Positions 38,000 through 48,185 of a stretch of DNA of 64,000 nucleotides are shown one piece after another (the first letter of the stretch is position 1; every line of letters starts with the position of its first letter). The notes beneath the pieces are model-generated. The model did no database searches. It saw only the letters and a program-made list of their open reading frames with translations, and was not told the DNA's origin. The position numbers were made by a program, and so were the translations under genes. This stretch comes from Manis javanica (lineage: Eukaryota; Chordata; Mammalia; Pholidota; Manidae), in contig NC_133161.1 in the NCBI RefSeq assembly GCF_040802235.1, positions 148,357,121 through 148,421,120 of the forward strand, read 5' to 3'.

Positions 38000-38460
38000 A
38001 TGTATCTAAGAATGCAATTTTGGTTAATTTATATATTGAATTCTATAATCAGAAAATAGAGGTGTACCTTTATTTAAAGCTATCCATATTGACTGCATAT
38101 AAAACAGAGAAATTATAAAACTTCTTGAAAGTAGAAATAATATAAAAACCTCTGATCACAATGCAATAGAATAGATCTTAACTACAATACCAGAAAGAAA
38201 GGGACACTATCACACAAAATCTTCAAAATTTTCTCTTAAGCACTCTTAGATTAATGCAGAAACCAAAACAAAATTTTTTAATTATAGAAAAAAATCCTAC
38301 AGGTAAGACTCTATAAGATGTATAAATAAAGCAGAGGGGAAAAGTCATGATCTTAAATACTTAACAGGTAAAAATTAATTAAGCACCCCAAATCAAGAAG
38401 TTAGAGTAACAAATACATTTAAAGGAAGCATAAGATGAAATTAATTAAAAAAAAAACCAA
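38000..38460 (+). mobile_element. AT-rich old LINE-1-like fragment
   Basis: An A-rich strand with text such as 'caatgcaatagaatagatct' and 'accaaaacaaaattttttaa' resembles decayed L1 ORF2. It is short and diverged, so the call is tentative. Confidence 0.4.
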
Positions 38461-38941
38461 CTTTCAGAAATGAATGAAGAGATGAGTACAGAAGCCAGAC
38501 TGGGGTGACAGTGTGAGCTGAGGGGGAGAGGGGGTGAGGAAATGCAGGCAGAGAACATAAATAACACTTCTAGGAGCTTCACTGTGCAAAGGAAGAAAGA
38601 CATGGGGCAGCAGCTGAAAGTGGGTGAGCCTGAGAGAGAGAGAGAGAAACACTAAATATTTTGACAGCAGAGGAAACGGCTCGGGTAGGTGCCAGTACAA
38701 GTCAAATTTATAGGAATGAGTAGGAAACAGAGTTCACAGCTAGAAATTGTGTTTTTCCTGGAAATAATGAGTAGGGAGACCCAGGTGTTTGAGATTTGAG
38801 GCAAGAACCAACAGTAAATGGGAGGCAAAGACTAGGGAAACACAGAATTATCAGGTATTTTCAAAGGGTCAGGTGGCTTGGTGGGAATTCAGTCTGCCCA
38901 GAAGTGTAGTTTTCTCCACTGTGCTTAAAAGTCTGGGTGCA

Positions 38942-39157
38942 GGACAAATGCCTAGGGTGCCTAACTGGTTTTCTTGGTTTCACTGGAGATGGCTGGTAAT
39001 TGTAGGTCTGCTTTTGTTATGTATCTGTGTTCCTATTCTGTTAGTGTATGTGCACAATTTAATTAGTTTGTTAAAACCTGTACATGTACTCTACAAGAAG
39101 TTATGTCAAAGAAATAATCAATCCTCCCATGTTTTCTTCCGTCTGCCACTTCTATAG
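38942..39157 (+). pseudogene. Truncated retroviral envelope transmembrane-subunit tail
   Basis: The plus frame that runs through the left target site continues into about 70 codons rich in Trp and Phe just before a strongly hydrophobic stretch of some 20-25 residues. A short, Lys- and Gln-containing tail and a stop at 39155-39157 follow. That layout (aromatic membrane-proximal segment, single membrane anchor, short cytoplasmic tail) is typical of retroviral Env TM. The surface subunit, the fusion peptide and most of the TM ectodomain are missing, so this fragment has no envelope function. Upstream codons of the same frame belong to host flanking DNA. Confidence 0.6.
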
Positions 39158-39383
39158 CTTTTCTTCTTCCTTCCTAATTACAGCCCTTTAGTAGAATTCG
39201 TGCCTCATATCGAAAATTACCGAGTATCATAATTCTTCCAAGTGGTAAAGATACGTCAAGACAAATGCTGGGCATAGAAGCCACAGGGCATAAATCTGCA
39301 AAGTAAAAAGTTAACCTTTTCAAAGAATATTGCTTTTCTCTCACTTACCAACTTTACATTTCCCTGTCTGGCCCCGGAAGATG

Positions 39384-39450
39384 GCTGGTTAGCCAGAGAC
39401 GGGTAAGATTCCTCAAGGGAGGAACAACCTAAGACAGGCACAGTCGCAGG
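39384..39450 (+). ncRNA. CTE-like RNA export element (type D retrovirus style)
   Basis: Between the env stop and the LTR lie GACGGGTAAG (about 39398-39407) and CCTAAGACAGG (39428-39438), separated by a small hairpin (TTCCTC, AAGG, GAGGAA). The same two loop motifs on either side of a stem define the constitutive transport element of Mason-Pfizer monkey virus, which binds the cellular export receptor NXF1/TAP. The position between env and the 3' LTR is also the same. Only one such motif pair is visible here, whereas the monkey virus element has two. The assignment rests on remembered motifs, not an alignment. Confidence 0.55.
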
Positions 39451-39699
39451 GGGGCCATCAGGTGAGAAATTGGAGATCAACAGAGGTGAGGCTTAGAACC
39501 TCACCCCCCATTTTGAGAGAAATCTTCTGCATCTGTGGATGTTTTGTTGCCCTTGTCTAGCTTGGATTAACACATAGTCTACAGGCACACACCTGATCAT
39601 CCACATTTGCCCTCTTACAGCACTAAACTATGTTTTCTACCTTTATCTTGCATCTACCTACCACTTCAGCATTTCATTAAAAAAAAAATAAGGGAGAAA

Positions 39700-40017
39700 T
39701 GTGGGATTCACATATAAATCAAGTATAAAAATCAAATGAATAATCATATCTGACTTGATTGTTTATAGTTAATGATGCGTGATCAAAACCGAAAGTTTCT
39801 GTGATATGACTGCCCTTGTACTATTCACCATGTAAGAACTTATTCACTGTGTAAGAACTTGTTCACCATGTAAGAACCTGTTCGTTATGCTTCAGAAGAT
39901 GGGAGACTGTTGAGAATTAGGCTTGGGGTTGATTAATGATTGTGCACTGAGTCCCCTATACAGAATTTTATTGTTGTTAACAATCATTTGATCAATAAAT
40001 ATGAGAGACGCCCTCTC
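39700..40017 (+). repeat. Retroviral 3' LTR portion (U3-R) with internal 20-22 bp repeats
   Basis: It starts TGTGGG directly after a purine tract and ends where the A-tail begins, about 18 bases past AATAAA. Near 39820-39890 a 'gttcaccatgtaagaactt' type unit is repeated three to four times with small changes, resembling repeated U3 enhancer units. U5 is absent, as expected for a copy of a polyadenylated RNA. Confidence 0.65.
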
Positions 40018-40184
40018 AAAAAAAAAATTAAATACACAAAAACATAAAAAAAAAAAAAGTCTGGGTGCGGGAGAAGTGAAGATACTGGATTGGGGTAATG
40101 TGGGGATTTTCCTGACAAATGGAAGTGAAGGTAAATGGGACACAAAGTGGAAGAGAGTCATCTATTTACTTATTTAAAATGTAT

Positions 40185-40531
40185 TGTCTCACCTGAGGGT
40201 TTCAGCCCTGGGCAAATTCACTATGGATTTGATGAGACCAAGAAATAACAGTGGAACGTCCTTGGGGTAAAAGGGCTTTTCCTGGGCTTTAATCTTCTGT
40301 GGTAGGTGGAGCAGCAGAATCATGTCTGTATCCAGCAGTCGCACGTCCATAATTCACGTCCGTCTCCGCCCTGAGCACCGGGCAGAGCTCTTTATATAGT
40401 GACTCATAGTCAGTAACAGCTCATTGCCCACGGGGGCGGGAGCAGCAGCCCAGCAGCAGGCCAGTTACATCACCAAGCAGTTTAGGGTCAGGTGAGGGTC
40501 CTGGCCACAGGCACTTCCATTTTCCCCCGCA
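40185..40531 (-). mobile_element. Solo LTR A (endogenous retrovirus-type)
   Basis: Read on minus, it starts TGCGGGGGAAAATGGAAG and ends in a 'ggtgagaca' text. Inside, in promoter order, come a TATA box (ACTATATAAAGAGCTC) and GC-rich downstream sequence. A related copy of nearly the same length lies at 43999-44347 in the same orientation. The sequence between them is not retroviral, so each appears to be a solo LTR. No clear target-site duplication was found. Confidence 0.65.
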
Positions 40532-40564
40532 GCATTCATAGGGCACCAGTTATGTAAGGTAACA

Positions 40565-40765
40565 GTTCAGTTTTTAAGAACATAGATTCTGCAGCTCAAC
40601 CACCTACATTCAAAACCCAGTTCCTCCATTTCTGTGATACACCCTTGGGCTAGTTACTTCATCTTTCTCTGCCTCAGTTTTTAAAATCTGGAACTCATGA
40701 GGTCACCGACCTATCTCAAGTTACTGAGAGGACTCAGTGAGTTAATTCAAATAATGAATTTAGAT
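40565..40765 (+). mobile_element. MIR SINE, sense orientation
   Basis: 'agaacatagattctgcagct', 'cttgggctagttacttcatc' and 'tctgcctcagtttttaaaat' follow the MIR order on plus. Confidence 0.8.
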
Positions 40766-41124
40766 CACTTCTGGCCATGATGGAGTAACAGATACTGGAA
40801 TTGCCTTTCTGCCATCAACAGCTACAAAACTGGACCAGAAGTGTGACACAGCTGTTTTCAGGCACTGGACAACTGTCAACACACGACTGCGGTCCTCAGA
40901 GAGGCAGGACACATCACATGAACCTGGCACTCACCAGCTCTCTGCCTGGGGACAATTTCGTGATGACTGCACAGGAAGGTGGCACCCCAGAAGAGTCCAG
41001 CAGTCCTGCTGGGCTGAGAAAACAAAGGTCAGAGTTTGGAGTTGCTAAAGCAAATGGGGCTAGTGGGGCTGGTGGCCAGGGAGGAGGGAGTCACACAGGG
41101 GGGGCCCAGAGGTCTGCGTGGGTG

Positions 41125-41500
41125 TAGATCTATTCGTTAGGGCTTCCATAACCAAGTACCATCAACTAGGTGGCTTGAACGACAGACATGTATTCTCCCA
41201 CAGGTCTGGAGGCTGGGAGTCTGAGGTCAGGGTGTCTGCAGGGCTGGTTCTTCTGAGGTTGTGAGGAAGAATCTGTTCCATGTCTTCCCTGGTGGTCTGC
41301 AGTCAATCTCTGACATTCCTTGGCTTGTAGATGCATCATCTTGATCTCTCTCTTCATCTTCATGTAACTTTCCCCATGTACACATCTCTGTACCAAATTT
41401 CCCATTTTATGAGGACACCAGTTATACTGGATTAGGACCAACCCCTAAAGACCTCATCTGATTTGATCACCTCTGTAAAGACTATTTCCCACAGGATCCT
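41125..41500 (+). mobile_element. MaLR-type LTR remnant
   Basis: 'ttagggcttccataaccaag', 'cccacaggtctggaggctgg' and 'gacattccttggcttgtaga' follow the familiar order of MLT1/MST-like LTRs. The subfamily is not assigned. Confidence 0.6.
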
Positions 41501-41674
41501 GGCTCTCACAGTGGCCACTGTGGGTTTTGGATCTATTTGTTCCAGCAGCAAGCACTATCCTACATGCCCAGGGCAGGAGAGAGGCATGAATGTATGTGGG
41601 CAAGCCTCCTGATAAGAGCATGTTAAGTTTGAGTCGCCTGCTACAGACGGCCTGAATGAACACTTGCCATAGAA

Positions 41675-42545
41675 GACACACAGATGGCCAACAGACATGG
41701 AAACATGCTCAACATCACCAATCATCAGGGAAATGCAAATCGACACCACAATGAGATGCCACTCACACCAGTTAGGATGGCCACCATCAACAAGAACAAG
41801 ACAAGAAATAGCAAGCGTTGGTGAGGATGTGGAGGAAAGGGAAGCTTTATGCCCTGCCGGTGCAAATGTAACGATATGCAAGTTCCTCAAAAAATTAAAA
41901 CTAGAAATACCACATGACCTAGAAATTCCACTTCAGGAAATTTACCCTAAGAAAACAAAATAGCTAATTTGAAAAGGTATGTGCACATCTATGTTTAGTA
42001 CAGCATTATTTACAACAGCCAAGATACGGAAGCAACCTAAGTGTCCATTGATAGATGAATGGCTAAAGAGGACATGGTACATATACACAATGGAGTATTA
42101 CTCAGCCATAAAAGGAATGGAATCTCACCATTTGCAACAACATGGATGGACCTGGAAGGTATTGCGCTCAGGGAAACAAGTCAGATAGAGAAAGACAAAT
42201 ACCCTAGGATTTCACTTATATGAGCAATCTAAAAACAAACAAACAGAACAGAGAAAGACTCAACAGAGAATGAACAGGTGGTTGCCAGGGGGAAGAGGTT
42301 GGGGGGTGGATGTAATGGGTGAAGGTGATAAAGGTACAAACTTCCAATTATAAAATAAATAAGGCATGGGAATGAAAAGTACAGTATAGGGAGCATAGTC
42401 ATTAATATGGTAATATCTTTGTATGGGACAACTGGTAATGATATTCGTCATGGTGAGCTTTTTGTAATGTATAAATGTGGAATCACTATGCTGTAACCTG
42501 AAACCAATATAATATGTACATTAACTATACTTCAATTATAAAAAA
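41675..42545 (+). mobile_element. 5'-truncated LINE-1, 3' end
   Basis: The segment follows the last part of L1 ORF2 and the 3' UTR: 'aacatgctcaacatcaccaa', 'gatgccactcacaccagtta', 'ggagtattactcagccataa', then a tail 'actatacttcaattataaaa'. Fragments of up to 88 codons remain open at 41697-41963 and 41979-42188 in different frames, so ORF2 is disrupted. It looks younger than the 22.7-26.9 kb block. Confidence 0.88.
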
Positions 42546-42715
42546 AACAGAATTAGGAACCAGAAAAAAGAAGTTAGACATTAAGATGTACGTGTCAAAC
42601 TAAGCAGTTGAGTGTGGAACTCGGTGGAAAATCCAAGGTGAGATGAAAATTTGGGAGTGATTAGCACATATGAAAAGCAATGGTTGTTGAGATGCTGGTA
42701 GGGGTGGGGAGCATA

Positions 42716-42813
42716 TGATAGGTAGATAATAGATGAATACATAATAGACAGATAGAGATAGATAGATAGGTAGATAGGTAGATAGATGAAAGATAGGTAG
42801 GTAGGTAGATAGG

Positions 42814-42868
<55 letters not shown>

Positions 42869-43324
42869 GTAGGTAGATAGATAGAAGATAGGTAGGTAGA
42901 TAGATTAGATAGATTAGATGGATAGATAGATTAGATAGATTAGATAGATGGATAGATAAAATAGATTAGATTAGATAGGTGGATAGATAGATTAGATAGA
43001 TGATAGATGGATAGATGATAGATAGATAGATGATAGAGATGATAGATATAGATAAATGATAGATTAGATAGATTAGATAGATGATAGATAGATATAGGTA
43101 GATAGATAGATAGCTATAGATAGATGATAGAGTAGATAGATTAGACAGATGATAGATTAGATAGATTAGATGAGATAGATGATAGATGATAGATAGATGA
43201 TAGATGAGAGTAGATTAGATAGATGATAGATTAGATAGATGAGATAGATAGATAGATAGATAGATAGATGAAATAGATGATAGGTAGGTAGGTAGATAGA
43301 TAGATAGATGATAGATCGATAGAT

Positions 43325-43385
<61 letters not shown>
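42716..43385. repeat. Large (GATA)n array with GATT and GGTA variants
   Basis: About 670 bases consist almost wholly of GATA units, with interspersed AGATTA, GATGATA and AGGTA variants. Pure runs of about a dozen units occur near 42818-42866 and 43327-43377, and the array ends in GACA units. It is probably highly polymorphic. Minus-strand frames made of Tyr-Leu-Ser-Ile repeats are artefacts of it. Confidence 0.97.
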
Positions 43386-43392
<7 letters not shown>

Positions 43393-43998
43393 AATGATAG
43401 GCAGGGACAGAGGATCAAGGGAGTGTTCAGAGACAGTCTAACACGTCATCCAGAGCCCCAGTAGAGGAAGGTGAAGGAGCTCACCAATGAGACGGAGAAG
43501 CGACAGCCCTGGGGACGGGGGACGAGCAGGGCCCCCACAAGGAGCCGGCCATATGGAAGGCTGCGAAGAGGGCAGGATGAAGACAGCAGAGAGGCCACTG
43601 TGCCTTGGAAGCTGCGGCCGCTGGTGAGTTGACGAACTTCCATGCTGTGAAAGAGATGAAACTCGGATCGAAACTGTTGTGAGAAAAGTGAAGAAGAGAA
43701 TGTCCAGACACAAAGGAGAAGGACTGAATGGTGACTAAAGGGGACGTGGGGTCAGGCAGCGGTTTGTTAAAATGGGAGATGTTTGTATGCTGATGGGGAT
43801 GACTGGGTTGAGAGGGAGAAATGGATGCCGCAGAGAGAAGAGGAGAGTGCAGAGGAAGGGGCTTGGAAATCTGAGAGGGTAAGACCCAGAGCCCGAGGGC
43901 AAGAGCTGACCTCTGACGGGAGGATGGCACATGATCCTCTGACCGGTCACTCGTGCCTCGCCTCATGGGGCTTCTCAGTGGTAGGGACTGAAGACGGT
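43386..43998. other. Unassigned intergenic DNA
   Basis: Purine-rich single-copy-looking sequence lies between the GATA array and LTR B. Overlapping frames up to 161 codons show no recognisable product. Confidence 0.5.
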
Positions 43999-44347
43999 TG
44001 TCTTGCCAGTGGGTTTCAGCCTGGACAAGCTCACTGTGGATTCAGTGGGACTGAGGAATGACAATGGAACATTCTTGGGGTAACGGGGTTTATTACCTGG
44101 CTTGTTCTCCTGGCAGCAGGTCAAGCACTAGATTTACGCCTGCATCCAACAGTCTGCAGGCCTGTAATCCCCCTCCGTCTCTGCCTCTGCCCAGAGCACT
44201 GGGCGGAGCTCTTTATATAGTGACTCAGTTAATAATAGCTCATTGCCCACGGGTGTGGGAGCAGTAGCCCAGCAGCAGGCCAGTTACATCATGGAGTACT
44301 TAAGGTTCAGGTGGGGATCCTGGCCACAGGCACTTCCATTCCCCCCA
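43999..44347 (-). mobile_element. Solo LTR B (same family as 40185-40531)
   Basis: On minus it starts TGGGGGGAATGGAAGTGCC. It shares with LTR A the 'gccagttacatca' region (plus strand), the TATA box ACTATATAAAGAGCTC, and the 'accccaagaatgttcc' region near the end. An AATAAA hexamer lies just before that end region, fitting an R/polyA position. The two differ at many sites, so they are not the identical LTR pair of a recent provirus. Confidence 0.65.
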
Positions 44348-45924
44348 CTGTCCCCGGTCTCTGGAAGGCAGGCAGGCAGCGGAGGGCTGGCCTAATGTTA
44401 GGGGGATCTTGGTGCTCATTTCCTCTTGTCCTTGAGACTTCAGAGAATCTAATTTAAATACTCCAGCCTGGGCTCAGCTGTGCTCTGGGGAGTTAAGGGA
44501 AAGGTCAAATACTGCTGCTGGGGAAACGTGCTAAGGAGGCGTGCCAACAGGCAGGAGACTGCGAGAATGAGGCGGATATCGGTGCACCCCCTGCCGCTTT
44601 GTGACTCCCTCCCCTTCCAAATGGGGATTCGTCAAGGCGAGTCCTTTCCCTGCCCCTCCCATCAGCCCAGCGTTTCCCCTCCTCACCACCGAGTGTCACT
44701 AGAAGCTCAGTCTCCGCTGAAGTCCGCACTGCTTCAGGTGGAGGGAGAACATCGCACTGAAATGCTGCTTTTTAAAGAAGTGCTAACAGGTGGCGTGGGG
44801 CCGAGATGCCCTTGCTCTGAGTATCCTTACAGCTGGCAAGGGTCACAGACTCTTGGAAGTTGAGTGCTGGTAGGGGTTTTCCAACATTGAGCTGCATCCA
44901 ACTGAGATGACTGGGGATGCCAAGAGGCTAGGAGAGACAGTGACCTATGCTGAGACTGCTTCCAAGCAAACCATCTGTAGACCCAAATGTCCCAGGGATT
45001 GGAGAGTCCACTGTCTCTCACAGAATTCAGGGGTTGGTTTGAGAATTCAGGGGTTAATCAGCCAGAGCGGGGCTGCGACAGAGGGGCAGTTCTGCTTAGT
45101 GGCAGGAGCCGACGTCAGCAACCTTCCCTTACGGCTTTCCGGGGCTCTCGGAAGGGAAGAGGTCGTCCTGTTGTCCCCAGGCTCCTGCTGGCGCCTCTCA
45201 GGCCTCAGGGACCCAGACCCGGGTGCTCCAAGCTCCTGGGGCCCTCTTTCCTTGGCTGGCCTGCTTCTCTCCCAGCAGCAAAGCTTCCAGCAGCTGGATT
45301 CCAACTGAGGTTGGTCTCCCCTCAGTGTTAAGATGAGGCCCCATGGATTCCTGGGGTTTGGGAGGACTGACGGCAGTCCCCAGTTCCGTGTTTCAGGGTT
45401 GAGAGGGCTGGATTTGACGTGGCCAGGGAGTCAGTGGGGGAAAGGTGGGATAAAAAGCGTCAGGTAGAAATATTGGCTCAGGAGAACTTATGGAAAACCC
45501 AATGAACCTTCTCCGAAGTAGTTAAAGGTGTCCCATTGCTGGTGTAAATCTGGACCGCGTTATGCAGCCCAGATGATAGCAGGGGACCCAACGGGGCCAG
45601 AGCCTTTTACCAAGGGGGACGCACTCTCCTGCTTTCCAGGCTCCTGGGAGCAGAAGCACCTGCAGCCAGTGCCCGCTGCGTGGCGACAGAGTCCCAGTGA
45701 TGCCCGCAGAGGCCCAGTCCTCTCCAGACCCCCAGGCTCCTGGGTCCTGGCTCTGGGCTCCTGACATGGAAATCAGTGTCCACACCATCAGCTCCCCTCG
45801 CAGGCCAGCCCTGATTCTATCCCCTATTTATAACTTTGATCTTTGCAGAACCATCGCGTTAGAAGGCGGATTCTCGTGCCTTAACTTCAGCTGACGGCTG
45901 TCCCGAGGGGAGGAGCGGACATTA

Positions 45925-46045
45925 CTGCCCCGTCCGACAGTTGCAGAGATGGACACGGAGTGGTTCTGAGTCGCAGGCAAGGTCACACAGTGAACGGCAG
46001 AGACGGCCTCCAACCAGGTCCTCTTGACTCTGAACCCAGGTTTTG
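45925..46045 (-). mobile_element. MIR SINE remnant
   Basis: 'gcaaggtcacacagtgaacg', the following 'ggcagagacggcctccaacc' and 'tcctcttgactctgaaccca' match the reverse complement of MIR. Confidence 0.7.
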
Positions 46046-47604
46046 TCTGCCAGGCCCCTGCTGCCCCTCTTCCCCCAGGGTGCCCAGCACAGCAGCCACC
46101 ATGCTAATCAAAGTGGAGTGGGGTGCCTGATTCCATGGGTGCCTGGTGCTGCACCCTGATGGTGCCCACCTGGTCTTCACAGTGCTGTCACACCCCAAGG
46201 CCAGGGTCCCTCTGTGCCCCAGGGGCCTTCAGGGCACCGGGCAAGCAGGCAGCATCAGCACGGGTGCAGGAACCACCAGCCAGGATGGGAGAACAGACAG
46301 GACGCATCCCCAGGGAGCCTGCGGCTGGCCTCCACCCCCCAGACTTGCCCAGGTATGAGCTGTGGAGGATGCGCTGTGGCTAAGCTGACTTAGGGCCGCC
46401 CTGGAAAATGCTCTAGTGCCCACCTTGCCTGCAAATTCCGGGCAAGCATGTGAAAGAGGCAGAAAAAGCTGGCAGGCAGAAATTTTGATGCAACACAGGG
46501 CTTCCTTCCTCAGGACCAGGAGTGGAAGCTTTGGCAACTTCAGCTCCGTGGGAACTGCCGAGCCTGGGAGGGTGGGGCTGGGGTGGGGGGGAGGACGCCT
46601 GTCACAGGCAGCATGTGGAGAGGAAAGGACAAAGTTGTTGCAATGGGACGTCCTGGCTTCGAGGCCCACCTTCCCACTGCCAGCTGTGGAGTCACAGCCT
46701 CAGTTTGCCCACCTGTAAAATACAGCCGATGCTCAGCAACCCATAGGAGTTGTGAAAGGCAGAAAAGCTTCTGGAACATCCTGAAAATGGAGGGTCCCTC
46801 GGTGGGTGGGTGGGGTGGGGTGTGCACGCCCACTCTATGGAAGAGCCAGAACCGGAGGAGCTCCACCCGCCTCGGGCCTGGGAGTAGGGTGGACAAAGGC
46901 ATGGTTTCCTCGTCTGGCCCTGGGCCTACGAGCTGGTGGCAGATGTGGGGGCCCTGTGCCAGGCTGCGTCCCTGCACCTCCCCATCCTGGGGAGGTGCAG
47001 AGGAACGGGGCGCGCCCGCTGGCGTACAGTTGGGAGCGGCTGTGAGCAGCAGCTTCGCTATTGATGTAGTCAGTAAATAAATAAAGGAGGGCTTAGGCGT
47101 AGTGCACGGCAATCAGTCTAGAACTACGGGGTAATTAGCGCTGCGGGGGGCTGCAGGGCTGCGAGGCAGGTTGAAATGAGTGAGTTCACTTTCACTGAGG
47201 CACCCCCTGGAGAGCTGAAAACACAGCCAGGAGAGGTGCCTGCCCTCCTGCAGACTGGGGAGTGGGGAGGTGGGGCTGGGCCCTCACCACAGAGAGCTGG
47301 GGTGGCCCCTACCCTGGCCAGGGGCCACGTGGACATGCACACTCTCAGCACTGCCCAGGCAGCTCCCTGCCTGCGACAAGCCTCCATCTGCCGGCTGCTC
47401 CTCCTCGGGACTCCTCCTCGGGACGGGCAGAAGCAGTTCAGGTATCTGTCCGTGACTTGGGCACCTGGGAGGGGTGCAGGCCCGCCTCCACTGAGGCCTC
47501 TCTGCCAACTGTGACATGCACTTGCTGGGCACCTGCTTGTTGTGTCTCACCTGTCCAGGTGACTGCAGCCTCAGCCCCAGACGTTAATGCCCTTGCTTGC
47601 CCCC

Positions 47605-48185
47605 TTCTTCTCTTTCATCCGTTTATTCAACAAAGATTTACTGGTGCCCATTGTCTGCCAGACAGCATCAGGCTCTGGGAATATGAAGATATGCAACACA
47701 CACTTCCTGCCTTCAAGGACCTCGGTGGGGTCAATGGTGACAAGAAAGCCGGTGATTACAGTATAACCACCAATGGTTCCACACAGGCTTTGTCCAGGGC
47801 ACCGACTTCAGCCTCCGTGGCCAGGGACCATTCCTGAGAGGCAGGGCTTGAGCCGAGGCCTGACGACTGAGAAGCTGAGATAGCCACACCTGGGACGTGG
47901 GCCTGTGTGCTGTGGTGTCCCCCGAGGAACCAGCATGTGCAAAGGCCCCGGGGGCACGAAGCTCCGTGTCTTCTAGAAACCACCGGGGGTCTAGTTGTCT
48001 GGAGCAGAACCAGGGCATGCGGGGACGACCCTGGACAAGGCTGGGGGGTGAGCACAGGGCCCCTATCACAGAGGGTCTCGTGAGCCATCCACGACAAGGA
48101 GTTTGACTTCCATTCTAAGAGTAACAAGGAGCCACTGGGGACTTTAGTCAAAGGAGTAACAGGATGCTATTTGCATGTACAGAAA
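47605..48185 (-). mobile_element. LINE-2 3' region, antisense
   Basis: In order: 'tttattcaacaaagatttac', 'tgcctgacgactgagaag'-like text, 'catgtgcaaaggccccgggg', and 'caaggagtttgacttccatt'. This is the reverse complement of the last several hundred bases of L2. Confidence 0.75.

Larger units (their letters stand above)
31641..38000. other. Intergenic DNA between CpG island and retroelement cluster
   Basis: It contains old repeats only: L2 text near 32100-32270, 33280-33470 and 36190-36290, a degenerate CA-rich tract at 32815-32970, and MIR copies at 33590-33750 and 34575-34712. The segment 33920-34080 is AT-balanced, repeat-free and regulatory-looking. Frames up to 265 codons (35760-36557, plus) show no domain, and I do not call them. 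Confidence 0.5.
38941..40054 (+). mobile_element. Retroposed 3' end of a betaretrovirus-like transcript
   Basis: The 14-base text AAAAGTCTGGGTGC occurs at 38927-38940 and again at 40055-40068, framing an insert of about 1.1 kb. In order, the insert holds the tail of an envelope reading frame, a noncoding stretch with a CTE-like element, a purine-rich tract (39680-39699), an LTR start (TGTGGGATTC at 39700), the polyadenylation signal AATAAA (39994-39999), and an A-rich tail at 40018-40054. There is no second LTR. A U3-R end followed by poly(A), flanked by a long direct repeat with a TT/AAAA left junction, is what LINE-1 machinery makes when it copies a viral mRNA. Provirus integration would leave two LTRs and a 4-6 bp duplication. 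The 5' end is truncated within env. The copy cannot produce virus. Confidence 0.8.

Noticed and set aside
43166-43418. Minus-strand frames encoding Tyr-Leu-Ser-Ile repeats
   Set aside because: Direct translation of the GATA microsatellite; not a protein.
40185-44347. A single provirus bounded by LTRs A and B
   Set aside because: The interval contains MIR, MaLR-like, LINE-1 and GATA sequences and no gag, pol or env remnant. The two LTRs also differ at many sites.
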